Below, one piece after another: positions 1 through 8,781 of a DNA stretch of 9,256 bases. The notes under the pieces are model-generated. The model saw nothing but the letters and a program-made list of their open reading frames with translations. It did no database searches and was not told where the DNA came from. The stretch covers positions 1 through 9,256 of the forward strand of contig CAKRWK010000032.1 in the NCBI GenBank assembly GCA_934417455.1, written 5' to 3'. Numbering within the stretch: the stretch's first letter is position 1; each line of letters starts with the position of its first letter. The DNA is from an uncultured Eubacteriales bacterium. Its GTDB lineage: Bacteria > Bacillota > Clostridia > Oscillospirales > CAG-272. Made by a program: the position numbers and the translations under genes.

Positions 1-599
1 TAACAGCAATTAAGTATGCAAGAGAACACAAAATTCCTTTCTTCGGAATTTGCCTTGGTATGCAGTGTGCCGTAATCGTCACGCGGGGTAAACGCCTTGC
101 TGTAATGCGGCGAATAGGTGCAGAGATTCTGCATCTTTGTGTCCGCAGGGGCAGAGGCAGAGGGAGACGGCAAAGCGCCCCAATCGACCCGCACGCCGTC
201 GCTGTCTGTCTCTGTACCGATACGGACGACCTCCGCCTGCACGAGGCGTAGATTCTCCTGCTCCTCGACCACCGATTTCATATACTTACGGTAGGCCGCT
301 CTGTCAGCCTGAACGCGTTTGGCATGCACGGCGGCGCCTTTGCCGAGGTTCAGCGTACGGGACTGCATAGTGACAAGGTCGGCAGCATACCCCATTTCTC
401 CGCCGAGCGCATCAATTTCAAACACAAGATGACCCTTGCCGCTGCCGCCGATACAGGGATTGCACGGCATGTTGCCCACCGCATCGAGATTCATGGTAAA
501 CAGCACTGTATCAACGCCCATGCGCGCGGCCGCCAATGCCGCCTCTATGCCGGCATGTCCTGCACCGATAACGGCGATTTTGCAATGCAAAATTTGCAT
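1..599 (-). CDS. mnmG: MnmG (GidA) tRNA uridine-5-carboxymethylaminomethyl modification enzyme, N-terminal part
   Basis: MnmG is the FAD-dependent partner of MnmE and installs the carboxymethylaminomethyl group on wobble uridine 34 of certain tRNAs in the cytoplasm. The ATG at 599 follows an AAGGAAAG ribosome binding site and begins 19 bases after ymdB, so the two are probably cotranscribed. Visible landmarks are the dinucleotide-binding GAGHAG (residues 12-17), [14 protein letters not shown] (44-57), the strongly conserved [10 protein letters not shown] (61-70), and [14 protein letters not shown] (87-100), where most homologues have Pro for the first Ala. Homology is clear to about residue 127. 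Residues 128-179 contain a Ser/Ala/Pro-rich stretch and do not match the expected beta-sheet and ATGT motif. The frame is open to the window edge, but below base ~78 the DNA is the CTP synthase fragment on the other strand, so the last ~26 codons are probably not MnmG. The gene is 3'-incomplete here. Confidence 0.85.
   Translation of the reverse strand, partial: MQILHCKIAVIGAGHAGIEAALAAARMGVDTVLFTMNLDAVGNMPCNPCIGGSGKGHLVFEIDALGGEMGYAADLVTMQSRTLNLGKGAAVHAKRVQADRAAYRKYMKSVVEEQENLRLVQAEVVRIGTETDSDGVRVDWGALPSPSASAPADTKMQNLCTYSPHYSKAFTPRDDYGTLHTKANSEERNFVFSCILNCC
3..77 (+). pseudogene. pyrG: CTP synthase fragment (glutaminase active-site region), broken at ~78
   Basis: Read on the plus strand from base 3, the DNA encodes [20 protein letters not shown] followed by QCAVI. 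This matches the glutamine amidotransferase domain of CTP synthase, which makes CTP from UTP and glutamine. The GICLGMQ motif carries the catalytic nucleophile Cys, and the preceding Tyr-Ala-Arg-Glu ... Ile-Pro-Phe run is typical of this enzyme rather than of other class I amidotransferases. After ATC (75-77) the expected continuation (Glu-Phe-Ala-Arg) is absent. The frame stays open to base 251 but has no recognisable homology. The fragment is AT-rich (21 G/C in bases 1-60), unlike its surroundings, and lies antisense to the open 3' part of mnmG. It is either a displaced gene piece or an assembly chimera at the window edge. Identification of the fragment is firm; its biological reality is not. 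Confidence 0.75.
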
Positions 600-618
600 T
601 TATATATCTTTCCTTTCA

Positions 619-1398
619 TCAAAAGGTCACGCGGCGCATAGACACGGTTTTTTTCGTTTCCGTGTTTACGGTGAATATCACGCCGTCGGCAACGACAGGT
701 CCCGCGGCCGGGTGAAAACGCACCGGCAGGTGCGTGCGCATTTTCCGCACCACAAGCGCGGGGTCCATGCCGAGCACGCCACCCGACTCGCCGCACATGC
801 CGAGGTCGGTGACATACCCTGTTCCGCGGGGCAAAATCCGAAGGTCGGCGGTCGGCACATGCGTATGTGTACCGAAGATGACCTGAATTTTGCCGTCGTA
901 TGCGTAGCCTATAGCCACCTTTTCGCCGCTGGCTTCCGCGTGAAAGTCCATAACGGCAATGTCGTACGCACCGGCTTCCCTCTCCAGAATGCGGTCAATG
1001 GCAGTATAGGGACTGTCCAGCACAGGATCTATCATGACATTTCCCATCGCGTTCAGAACAAGAATTCGCACACCGTCGACCGTCCGCACGGTGTATCCGT
1101 GTCCCGGGGCTTCCGCCGTAAAATTCAGAGGGCGAAGGAGGGCTTCCTCGTCGTCGAGCACCGTATATGTCGCTTTGTTTCGCAGCGTATGGTTCCCGCC
1201 GGTGATAACGTCGGCACCGCTTTGCAGAAGATCGACCGCGCCCTCGGGAGATATACCCGAAATCAGCGAGGCGTTTTCCCCGTTGACAATGCAGAAGTCG
1301 ATATTCTCTTCCCTGCGCACGCGCCAGAGTTCGTTATGCAGATGCGCAAGTCCGCCGGGGCTTGTCACGTCTCCGATGGCAAGAATGTTGATCATCAT
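619..1398 (-). CDS. ymdB: YmdB family metallophosphoesterase (TIGR00282 type)
   Basis: This 259-residue protein has the usual length of the YmdB family, dinuclear metal phosphodiesterases that hydrolyse cyclic nucleotides in vitro and affect biofilm and motility decisions in Bacillus. Metal-site motifs are present in order: GD at residues 9-10 in ILAIGDV, NGEN (39-42), GNH (68-70), DFHAEA (151-156) and GTHTHVPTAD (176-185). The conserved late Leu-Pro-Val-Arg-Phe occurs at 224-228. The family usually has GNHTW; here Trp is replaced by Leu (residue 72). Two ATG codons are adjacent (1398 and 1395). AAGGA lies 9 bases before the first, so either could be used. rny lies 138 bases upstream, the usual rny-ymdB adjacency, but a terminator-like hairpin separates them. 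mnmG follows after 19 bases. The protein has no signal peptide and should be cytoplasmic. Confidence 0.95.
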   Translation of the reverse strand: MMINILAIGDVTSPGGLAHLHNELWRVRREENIDFCIVNGENASLISGISPEGAVDLLQSGADVITGGNHTLRNKATYTVLDDEEALLRPLNFTAEAPGHGYTVRTVDGVRILVLNAMGNVMIDPVLDSPYTAIDRILEREAGAYDIAVMDFHAEASGEKVAIGYAYDGKIQVIFGTHTHVPTADLRILPRGTGYVTDLGMCGESGGVLGMDPALVVRKMRTHLPVRFHPAAGPVVADGVIFTVNTETKKTVSMRRVTF

Positions 1399-1469
1399 TG
1401 GTTTTATCCTTTTCTATGGCAGTAGTTGCCTGTCAGTGCTCACCGCCGTATGAGATTCCGAAAAAACAG

Positions 1470-1529
1470 AACTGCCGCCCCGCCGCGAACGTCCGCGGGC
1501 GGCGGATGTACGCGGTCGGAGTGGCAGTT
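1470..1529 (-). terminator. Hairpin terminator after rny
   Basis: On the minus strand, eight bases after the rny stop codon, AACTGCC (1529-1523) can pair with GGCAGTT (1476-1470), and inside it CCGCCGC can pair with GCGGCGG, forming a long GC-rich hairpin. It is followed by CTGTTTTTT (to about 1461), giving a plausible intrinsic terminator for rny. On the plus strand the outer stem ends in GGCAGTTTTTT, so the element could also stop transcription coming the other way. It would partly uncouple rny from ymdB. I see no convincing promoter between it and ymdB, so readthrough is likely needed for ymdB and mnmG expression. Confidence 0.6.
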
Positions 1530-1536
1530 TTTTCCG

Positions 1537-3084
1537 TTATTTCGCGTAGTCGACACAGCGGCTCTCGCGAATCACGCTGACTTTGATCTGTCCGGGGTAG
1601 TTGAGTTCCCCTTCAATCTTATTCGCGATGTCATGCGCAAGAATCTTCATGCGGTCATCGCTGATGACGTCGGGTTTGACCATAATGCGAACTTCACGGC
1701 CGGCCTGAATGGCAAAGGTTTTTTCCACGCCCTCGAAGTCACCGGCCACCTCTTCCAGTTTCTGCAGACGCTTGATGTAGTTTTCCACATCCTCACGGCG
1801 CGCACCGGGTCTGGCGGCGCTGATGGCGTCTGCCGCCTGAATAATGAAGTCAAGCGGAGATATCGGATCAACGTCGTTATGATGTGCCTCGATGGCATGC
1901 ACGATTTCTTTGCTTTCGTGATATTTGTTCGCGATTTCCACACCGAGTTGAATGTGCGAACCTTCGGCCTCGGCCGTCACGGCCTTGCCTATGTCATGCA
2001 AGAGACCGGCTCTGCGGGCGGTCGTTACATCCACACCGATTTCATCGGCAAGAACACCGGCAAGAAGAGACACTTCCACGGAGTGGCGCAGAGCGTTCTG
2101 GCCGTACGATGTGCGGAATTTCATGCGGCCGAGCAGTTTGATAAGGTCGGGGTGCAAGCCGTGCACGCCCGTCTCGAATACCGCCTTTTCGCCCGCCTGT
2201 TTGATGGAATTTTCCACCTCGCGGCGCGCCTTTTCCACCATTTCTTCAATGCGGGCAGGATGAATGCGTCCGTCGGAAATCAGTTTTTCAAGAGCAATGC
2301 GCGCGATTTCGCGGCGCACGGGGTCAAAGCCGGAGATGGTGATGACATCGGGTGTATCGTCGATAATAAGTTCGACACCCGTCAGATTTTCGATGGCGCG
2401 GATGTTACGTCCCTCACGGCCGATAATCCGTCCCTTCATTTCTTCCCCGGGAATCTGTACAACGGAAATTGCCACTTCACTGACGTGGTCGGCCGCGCAA
2501 CGCTGAATGGCAAGCGACAGGATGTCTTTGGCGCGGGTTTCGGCTTCTTCACGGAATTTCTGGTCGTATTCCGCGATTTTCATGGCCGTTTCGTGCTGCA
2601 TTTCACTGTCAAGACGGGCGACAAGTTCTGCCTTTGCCTCATCTTTGGTCAGTCCGGCGATTTTCTGCAAAACATCGACCTGCTCGGCATACGCCGCGTC
2701 AATCTTTGCTTTCATATCGTCGGCCGCTTTGTGCTTTTCGGTCAAAGCGGCATCTTTCTTCTCAAGCGCTTCGGTTTTTGCGTCGAGGGTTTCCTCTTTC
2801 TGCGTGATGCGCCGCTCCATGCGCGTCACTTCTTTTCTGCGTTCCTTGATATCAAAATCCGCTTCCTTTTTCATTTGGAAGATTTCTTCCTTGGCGGAAA
2901 TGATAGACTCTTTTTTCGCACTTTCGGCACTTTTGATAGCGTCTTCCAGTATATGCCTTGCCTGCTCTTCCGCAGAGCCGACGGTACGTTCCGCCGCATT
3001 TTTACGCAGAACATACCCGACAAGGACGCCGATACCAGCCACAATCACCGGGACCGCAATCACAAGCCAAGTTGGTATTTGCAA
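1537..3084 (-). CDS. rny: Ribonuclease Y (membrane-anchored endoribonuclease)
   Basis: RNase Y starts mRNA decay by endonucleolytic cleavage at the membrane and is the functional counterpart of RNase E in many Bacillota. The start chosen is TTG at 3084. It sits six bases after a perfect AGGAGG and leads straight into a hydrophobic helix (about residues 5-26, ITWLV-like then [16 protein letters not shown]), giving 515 residues, close to the ~520 of the Bacillus enzyme. The frame is open to an ATG at 3171, but that would add 29 residues with no family resemblance ahead of the strong ribosome site. After the anchor comes a long charged coiled coil (about 30-190), a KH domain with [10 protein letters not shown] (218-227), and an HD domain (about 329-430) with LRHSVEVS and LLHDIGKA (His363-Asp364). 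The C-terminus ends in the family-typical VDYAK. It has its own promoter and a terminator-like hairpin after the stop. Confidence 0.97.
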   Translation of the reverse strand: MQIPTWLVIAVPVIVAGIGVLVGYVLRKNAAERTVGSAEEQARHILEDAIKSAESAKKESIISAKEEIFQMKKEADFDIKERRKEVTRMERRITQKEETLDAKTEALEKKDAALTEKHKAADDMKAKIDAAYAEQVDVLQKIAGLTKDEAKAELVARLDSEMQHETAMKIAEYDQKFREEAETRAKDILSLAIQRCAADHVSEVAISVVQIPGEEMKGRIIGREGRNIRAIENLTGVELIIDDTPDVITISGFDPVRREIARIALEKLISDGRIHPARIEEMVEKARREVENSIKQAGEKAVFETGVHGLHPDLIKLLGRMKFRTSYGQNALRHSVEVSLLAGVLADEIGVDVTTARRAGLLHDIGKAVTAEAEGSHIQLGVEIANKYHESKEIVHAIEAHHNDVDPISPLDFIIQAADAISAARPGARREDVENYIKRLQKLEEVAGDFEGVEKTFAIQAGREVRIMVKPDVISDDRMKILAHDIANKIEGELNYPGQIKVSVIRESRCVDYAK

Positions 3085-3203
3085 TGGACACCTCCTTCGA
3101 TTACAATTTCGTAACCTGTAAAAACATAAAATAATTTTTGAGTCCGGAAAACCGGTGTCCGCACCGCTCACCCTGGCAGGGCGGCAACGTTTTTCCGAAA
3201 TAC
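3085..3203 (-). promoter_or_regulatory. Structured 5' leader of rny with AGGAGG ribosome site
   Basis: This untranslated leader carries several short inverted repeats: CCGG-AAAA-CCGG at 3144-3155, CGGTG-TCCG-CACCG at 3153-3166, which overlaps the first so that only one can form at a time, and CCCTG-G-CAGGG at 3171-3181. The AAGGAGGTG ribosome site lies just before the start codon. I do not recognise a known riboswitch family here. RNase Y autoregulation through its own leader would be conceivable but is pure inference. Confidence 0.4.
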
Positions 3204-3209
3204 AGGTCT

Positions 3210-3238
3210 ATTATATAATATTTTTTTTATAAAGTCAA
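3210..3238 (-). promoter_or_regulatory. Sigma-A promoter of rny
   Basis: On the minus strand a -35 TTGACT (3238-3233) and a perfect -10 TATAAT (3215-3210) are separated by 17 bases of A/T-rich DNA. Transcription should begin near 3203, leaving a leader of about 119 bases before the TTG start of rny. Confidence 0.85.
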
Positions 3239-3354
3239 GACGAAAAACAAGGATATTGCATGTTTTCATGGAATATTTTTGCATTTTGTCGCATTTACCT
3301 TTTGCCAAAGGCCGACCGAAAGCCGCATTTTTCCCACGCAACTGTAAACCGCCC
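3239..3354. other. Intergenic spacer between divergent promoters
   Basis: These 116 bases separate the divergent promoters of rny and the lipoprotein gene. They are A/T-rich, with no open reading frame that I can support. The only structure seen is a small inverted repeat, CCTTT-TGCC-AAAGG, near 3299-3312. No operator or known RNA element is recognisable. Confidence 0.5.
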
Positions 3355-3383
3355 TTGACAAAAGAGGAAATATCATGTAAAAT
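3355..3383 (+). promoter_or_regulatory. Sigma-A promoter of the lipoprotein gene
   Basis: A perfect -35 TTGACA (3355-3360), a 17-base spacer and a -10 TAAAAT (3378-3383, one mismatch to TATAAT) lie just upstream of the lipoprotein gene. The start of transcription should be near 3390, so the leader is only about 30 bases and holds little besides the AAGGAG ribosome site at 3408-3413. Confidence 0.85.
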
Positions 3384-3419
3384 GGAAACATCCGGTATAA
3401 AAATATAAAGGAGAAAATC

Positions 3420-3875
3420 ATGAAACTCAGACATTTCCTTTGCCTTCTTCTTTCAACCGCACTTTGCCTTTGTCTGTTCGGATGCGAAAAGGCCGATGCA
3501 CCGGACGACGGCACCATCGTTCCGTCTGCATCGGAAGAATTGACGGCGGCTCTGCGCGAAGAAGTGAACCGCGCGTGGGAAGAGGCTTACGGCGCGCCGC
3601 TGTTCCGCTTCGCGGACGGAACCGAATGCCGCGCAAGAGCACGCTACTACGGTACGTATCACGGCTATGTCATCGTCTTCGACGAATCGCAACTGACCGC
3701 CATCTTGTCCGAAACCGTCGCCGGCTACACATTTCGCCATTCGTCCTCTTTTGTCATCCGCGTGTATAGAGACGGAACATTTGAAACTTTGACGGACGCT
3801 TACAACGCCGGACATCTCACCGTCAAGGACATCGCCGCCGTCTCCCGCGCGCACGACGCCGCAGAAAAGGTGTAA
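3420..3875 (+). CDS. Small predicted lipoprotein of unknown function
   Basis: I do not recognise a named family. The 151-residue product begins with a lipoprotein signal: positive n-region (MKLRH), Leu/Cys-rich hydrophobic core, and the lipobox LFGC with the modified Cys at residue 22. It should be anchored to the outer face of the membrane, with a mature part of about 130 residues. The start is fixed by AAGGAG six bases ahead. Residues 23-40 form an acidic, Ser/Pro-containing linker. An amphipathic stretch (about 41-57) follows, then a compact domain: YYGTYHGYVIVF (77-88), AGYTF (101-105), FVIRVYRDGTFETL (111-124), then AYNAGHLTVKDIA (127-139). This pattern recalls short exported proteins I associate with gut Clostridia, but I cannot name a domain. 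It has its own strong promoter and is convergent with dnaJ, so it is probably monocistronic and independent of the chaperone operon. Confidence 0.85.
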   Translation: MKLRHFLCLLLSTALCLCLFGCEKADAPDDGTIVPSASEELTAALREEVNRAWEEAYGAPLFRFADGTECRARARYYGTYHGYVIVFDESQLTAILSETVAGYTFRHSSSFVIRVYRDGTFETLTDAYNAGHLTVKDIAAVSRAHDAAEKV

Positions 3876-3897
3876 AAGCGCGTAACATAAAAAGATA

Positions 3898-3940
3898 AAA
3901 ACAATCGCGGCACACCCGAAAGATGCATCGCGATTGTTTT
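3898..3940. terminator. Bidirectional intrinsic terminator between the lipoprotein gene and dnaJ
   Basis: AAAACAATCGCG (3898-3909) is perfectly complementary to CGCGATTGTTTT (3929-3940), with a possible extra GCA/TGC pairing in the 19-base loop. On the plus strand it is followed by an A/T run (ATTTTTTATTT). On the minus strand the stem ends in a T run continued by ATCTTTTT. It lies 22 bases past the lipoprotein stop and 5 bases past the dnaJ stop, so it should end both convergent transcripts. Confidence 0.9.
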
Positions 3941-3945
3941 ATTTT

Positions 3946-5094
3946 TTATTTGTTGAAGATTTTTTTGAAAAAGCCCGTGGTCTTGCGGTTGTTGCTCTCC
4001 CCGAGAGAAGCGGCGAAGGCATTCAGAAGTTCTTTTTGCTTTGCCGTCAGGTTCTGGGGGGTATCCACGACCGCGGTAAAAACGAGGTCGCCGCGGCGTT
4101 TCGGGTTGTTGATGTCCGCAATGCCTTTGCCGCGCACGGTAAAGCGCGTGCCGGTCTGCGTGCCCTCGGGCACCTTGTATTTTTCCGTGCCGCCGCCGAG
4201 GACGGGAATGTCGATTTCCGCACCGAGAGCCGCCTGCGCGAAAGTGACGGGCACATCGCAATAGATGTTGTTCCCTTCCCTTGTGAACACGCTGTGCTCC
4301 TTGACACGCACTTCAATGACGAGGTCGCCCGCGACGCCGCCGTTGCGACCGGAGGAACCCTGACCGCGCAGGACGATTCTCTGCATGGAATCTATGCCGG
4401 CCGGAATGGAAACTTCCAGTTTTTTCGACACTTTGATGTACCCTTTGCCGTTGCAGTTCGGACAGGGCGTTTTAACGATGCGACCGGTACCGCGGCAGGA
4501 AGAACAGGGACGCTGCGTCTGCATATAGCCGAGCATCGTCTGCTGTTGTACCGTCACGCGGCCGGTGCCGCGGCAGTTGGGACATGTCTCGGGCTTGGTG
4601 CCCTTGGCCGCGCCGGTGGCGCCGCAGTCGGGGCATGCCTCCACGCGGGCAAAGGAAACCTCTTTCTTGCATCCGAAAGCGGCTTCTTCAAACGACACGG
4701 TGACCCGCGTCAGAATATCGTCGCCGTCCACCGCCGTGTTGGCGCGGGAGCGACCGGAGGAAGAACTTCCCCCGAAGAAGGAGGAGAAAATGTCACCGAA
4801 GTCAAAACCGCCTTCGCCGAAGCCGCCGAAACCTCCGAACCCGGCTCCGCCGCCGGCGGACGGGTCAAAGGCCGCGTGACCGTATTGGTCGTATTTCGCC
4901 CTTTTGTCCGTATCGGACAGAACGGCATACGCCTCATTGACTTCCTTGAATTTGGCTTCCGCCTCTTTGTCGCCGGGGTTCATGTCGGGGTGGTATTTCT
5001 TCGCCAGCGACCGGTAGGCTTTTTTTATTTCATCGTCCGAAGCGTCTTTTTTCACGCCCAGAACTTCATAGTAATCTCGTTTGTTGTCTGCCAT
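3946..5094 (-). CDS. dnaJ: Chaperone protein DnaJ (Hsp40)
   Basis: DnaJ delivers unfolded clients to DnaK and stimulates its ATPase. The 382-residue length is normal for a full type I DnaJ. The J domain (about 1-72) carries the HPD motif at residues 35-37. A Gly/Phe-rich region (about 80-112) ends in a serine run. The zinc-binding domain has all four CxxCxGxG repeats: CPDCGATG from Cys154, CPNCRGTG from Cys171, CSSCRGTG from Cys197 and CPNCNGKG from Cys211. Two beta-rich client-binding domains follow to about residue 345, with a short basic tail ending FFKKIFNK. The ATG at 5094 has AAGG seven bases upstream. It is the last gene of the hrcA operon and is separated from dnaK by 119 bases that contain a strong hairpin. 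Confidence 0.99.
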   Translation of the reverse strand: MADNKRDYYEVLGVKKDASDDEIKKAYRSLAKKYHPDMNPGDKEAEAKFKEVNEAYAVLSDTDKRAKYDQYGHAAFDPSAGGGAGFGGFGGFGEGGFDFGDIFSSFFGGSSSSGRSRANTAVDGDDILTRVTVSFEEAAFGCKKEVSFARVEACPDCGATGAAKGTKPETCPNCRGTGRVTVQQQTMLGYMQTQRPCSSCRGTGRIVKTPCPNCNGKGYIKVSKKLEVSIPAGIDSMQRIVLRGQGSSGRNGGVAGDLVIEVRVKEHSVFTREGNNIYCDVPVTFAQAALGAEIDIPVLGGGTEKYKVPEGTQTGTRFTVRGKGIADINNPKRRGDLVFTAVVDTPQNLTAKQKELLNAFAASLGESNNRKTTGFFKKIFNK

Positions 5095-5148
5095 AAAATG
5101 ACCTTGTTCTTTCGTTCGGATTCAGGACGGGGTCTGTGCCTTTTATCG

Positions 5149-5199
5149 GAAGAGGAAAGCAGTTTGCAAACTTACATTTGCAAATTTGCTTTCCTCTTC
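5149..5199. repeat. Long imperfect stem-loop between dnaK and dnaJ
   Basis: AAGAGGAAAGCA (5150-5161) pairs with TGCTTTCCTCTT (5187-5198), and TTTGCAAA (5163-5170) pairs with TTTGCAAA (5177-5184) around a six-base loop. One G-C pair extends the base (5149/5199). The only flaw is an unpaired G5162 opposite TT (5185-5186). The stem is thus about 21 base pairs. Neither side has a proper T run, so it is not a classical terminator. In the operon transcript it lies 15 bases after the dnaK stop and 55 bases before dnaJ, and it could set the dnaK/dnaJ ratio by processing, 3'-end protection or partial attenuation. Confidence 0.8.
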
Positions 5200-5213
5200 A
5201 CTTTCATCGGGAA

Positions 5214-7079
<1,866 letters not shown>

Positions 7080-7088
7080 TTAACTTTT

Positions 7089-7640
7089 TCAGTTGGCCGA
7101 CTTAACCATCGCGAAACGGATGATCTTGTCGCCTTTTTTGTAGCCTTTGCGGAACACTTCCACAATTTCGCCTTCCCCGTGTTCCTCATCGTCCGTGTGC
7201 ATCACGGCATGATGAAGTTTGGGGTCGAACGTATCGCCGGCCGCGCCGAACGCGGACACGCCGATTTTTTTCAGAGATTCGTCGGCGCTTTTCAGCACCA
7301 TGACGACGCCTTCTTTGACTTTTTCGCCGTCGTCGTACTGTGTGGCGCGTTCCAGATTGTCAAACACGGGCAGCAGTTCGGCTACGGTATCTGCCACCGC
7401 GTTGTCATATGTCGCTTCCTTTTCTTCTCTTGAGCGGCGTCGGAAATTATCGTACTCGGCCGCCATGCGAAGAAATCTGTCGTCCTTTTCTTTGATTTCG
7501 CCTTTCAGTTTTTCGATTTCGGCTTTCAGAAGTTCCGTCTCCGAGGGAGCCGGAATTTCTTCTTCCGGTGCCTTCGTCTCTTTCACCTCTTCGGCCGATT
7601 CGTTTTCATTTCTGATTTCGTCTGTCTTTGTCTCGTTCAT
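7089..7640 (-). CDS. grpE: GrpE, nucleotide exchange factor of DnaK
   Basis: GrpE is the homodimeric factor that releases ADP from DnaK. The 183-residue product starts with a very acidic, probably disordered region (1-33), followed by the long dimerising helix (about 34-95) with AAEYDNFRRRSREEKE (60-75) and LLPVFDNLERA (89-99). The C-terminal beta domain has FDPKLHHAV (138-146) and the family signature EVFRKGYKKGDKIIR (161-175), ending in AMVKSAN. A Phe (176) stands where many relatives have Pro. The ATG at 7640 has AAAGGAA six bases upstream. Its first 35 bases overlap the end of hrcA, so translation of the two is probably coupled. Confidence 0.97.
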   Translation of the reverse strand: MNETKTDEIRNENESAEEVKETKAPEEEIPAPSETELLKAEIEKLKGEIKEKDDRFLRMAAEYDNFRRRSREEKEATYDNAVADTVAELLPVFDNLERATQYDDGEKVKEGVVMVLKSADESLKKIGVSAFGAAGDTFDPKLHHAVMHTDDEEHGEGEIVEVFRKGYKKGDKIIRFAMVKSAN

Positions 7641-8754
7641 GAGGGTTCCTTTCCGTTCCGTCTGTCAGTGTTGCTTCTTCCGTACGGATGTACGGCATCG
7701 GCAGATCGCGTGTCTGTCCGTCATTGAAAATTCTGTCAATGCCGGTGGCCAGAGAGTTGATCATTCCGATGACTTTCGCGTAATTCATTCTTTTCGGACC
7801 GATGACGCCGACGGAAACTTCCTTTCCGCCAATGCGCACGTTTTTGTAAATCAAAGTTGTCTTGCTCATCGCGCCGGATTCATTTTCCCGGCCGATAAAG
7901 ATATGAATGTCATTGTCCGTCTGGTCGGTATGCGAAGAAATCACATCGAGCAGCCGGTCTTTTTCTTCAATCATGCCGAGCACGCCGCGCAGTTGATTGA
8001 CATCGGCATATTCGGGATAATCAAGGAGTTTGTTGACGCCCTCGACTTTGATGTCCATGGTGTCAAACGCATTCATTGTCTCATATATCACACGCACCGT
8101 CGGATGCACCATGGGGCTTTTGTCTCCCATCAGGGTTTCCATCTTCACGATGGTGGGAAGCGTGATGGCACTGCTCGGTTCGTGAACCAGATACATGTTT
8201 GCCGCTGCCGCAAAACGTTTCACGTCATCTGCCGTCAGAGAGACGGGGGAATGCACCGTCTTGGCTTTGACGACGCCGCCGCGGAACATCATAACAAGAA
8301 GGAAGTCCGTCGGCGAAACATACAGGCTGTCGAACCGTTCAATCTCCGCCACGGCACCGCCGGCTTTGAAGGCAAAGCCCGTATAGTCGGTGAACGACGC
8401 AGCCAGTCTTGAAACTTCCTCGAGAATGGCGTCCATTTCCGTTAGTTTGTACCGCAACTTCTCATTGATTTCGTCAATCTCCGAACGTGTGGCACTGTAC
8501 TGCCGGATCAGAGAGTCCACATAGAACCGATACCCGAGTTCCGACGGAACACGGCCGGCCGACGTATGCGGCTGAATCAGGTAGCCCATCTCTTCAAGGT
8601 CGGCCATCTCGTTGCGGATGGTCGCCGGCGAACAGGAAATGCCGCTGTCCTGCGACAGGTACTTGGAACCGACCGGTTCCCCGTTGGTGATATGCGCGTC
8701 CACAATGGCACGCAGAATCTGCCGCTTTCTCGGCGTCAGTCTTTTATCCTCCAA
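7606..8754 (-). CDS. hrcA: Heat-inducible transcription repressor HrcA
   Basis: HrcA binds CIRCE operators and represses class I heat-shock genes; its activity depends on GroEL in Bacillus. The N-terminal winged helix includes LTPRKRQILRAIVDAHI, then SPATIRNEMADLEEMGYL, then QPHTSAGRVP and GYRFYVD, all family hallmarks. The dimerisation/GAF-like middle runs to the late conserved GPKRMNYAKVIGMI. About 40 charged residues follow, which most homologues (about 340-350 residues) lack; they are encoded over the grpE start region. The start is ambiguous: a GTG at 8763 gives 385 residues, but the in-frame TTG at 8754 has GAGGTGA ideally placed (8766-8760), and that site would overlap the GTG itself. 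I therefore prefer TTG and 382 residues. It is the first gene of hrcA-grpE-dnaK-dnaJ and is autoregulated through the CIRCE. Confidence 0.97.
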   Translation of the reverse strand: MEDKRLTPRKRQILRAIVDAHITNGEPVGSKYLSQDSGISCSPATIRNEMADLEEMGYLIQPHTSAGRVPSELGYRFYVDSLIRQYSATRSEIDEINEKLRYKLTEMDAILEEVSRLAASFTDYTGFAFKAGGAVAEIERFDSLYVSPTDFLLVMMFRGGVVKAKTVHSPVSLTADDVKRFAAAANMYLVHEPSSAITLPTIVKMETLMGDKSPMVHPTVRVIYETMNAFDTMDIKVEGVNKLLDYPEYADVNQLRGVLGMIEEKDRLLDVISSHTDQTDNDIHIFIGRENESGAMSKTTLIYKNVRIGGKEVSVGVIGPKRMNYAKVIGMINSLATGIDRIFNDGQTRDLPMPYIRTEEATLTDGTERNPHERDKDRRNQK

Positions 8755-8781
8755 CTTTCTCACCTCTGCTCTGCTCGGTTT

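Noticed and set aside
436..1425. 329-codon plus-strand frame across mnmG start and ymdB
   Set aside because: It spans two well supported minus-strand genes and their intergenic ribosome site, with no recognisable motifs.
1426..3114. 562-codon plus-strand open frame antisense to rny
   Set aside because: It mirrors rny codon bias, has no ribosome site or recognisable domain, and the minus-strand frame is a full RNase Y.
3085..3171. 29-codon N-terminal extension of RNase Y to an ATG at 3171
   Set aside because: It lies upstream of a perfect ribosome site, has no family resemblance, and would displace the N-terminal membrane anchor.
5149..5199. dnaK-dnaJ hairpin as an intrinsic terminator
   Set aside because: No T run follows the stem on either strand.
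7219..8412. 397-codon plus-strand frame antisense to grpE and hrcA
   Set aside because: Serine-rich shadow translation; both minus-strand genes are firmly identified.
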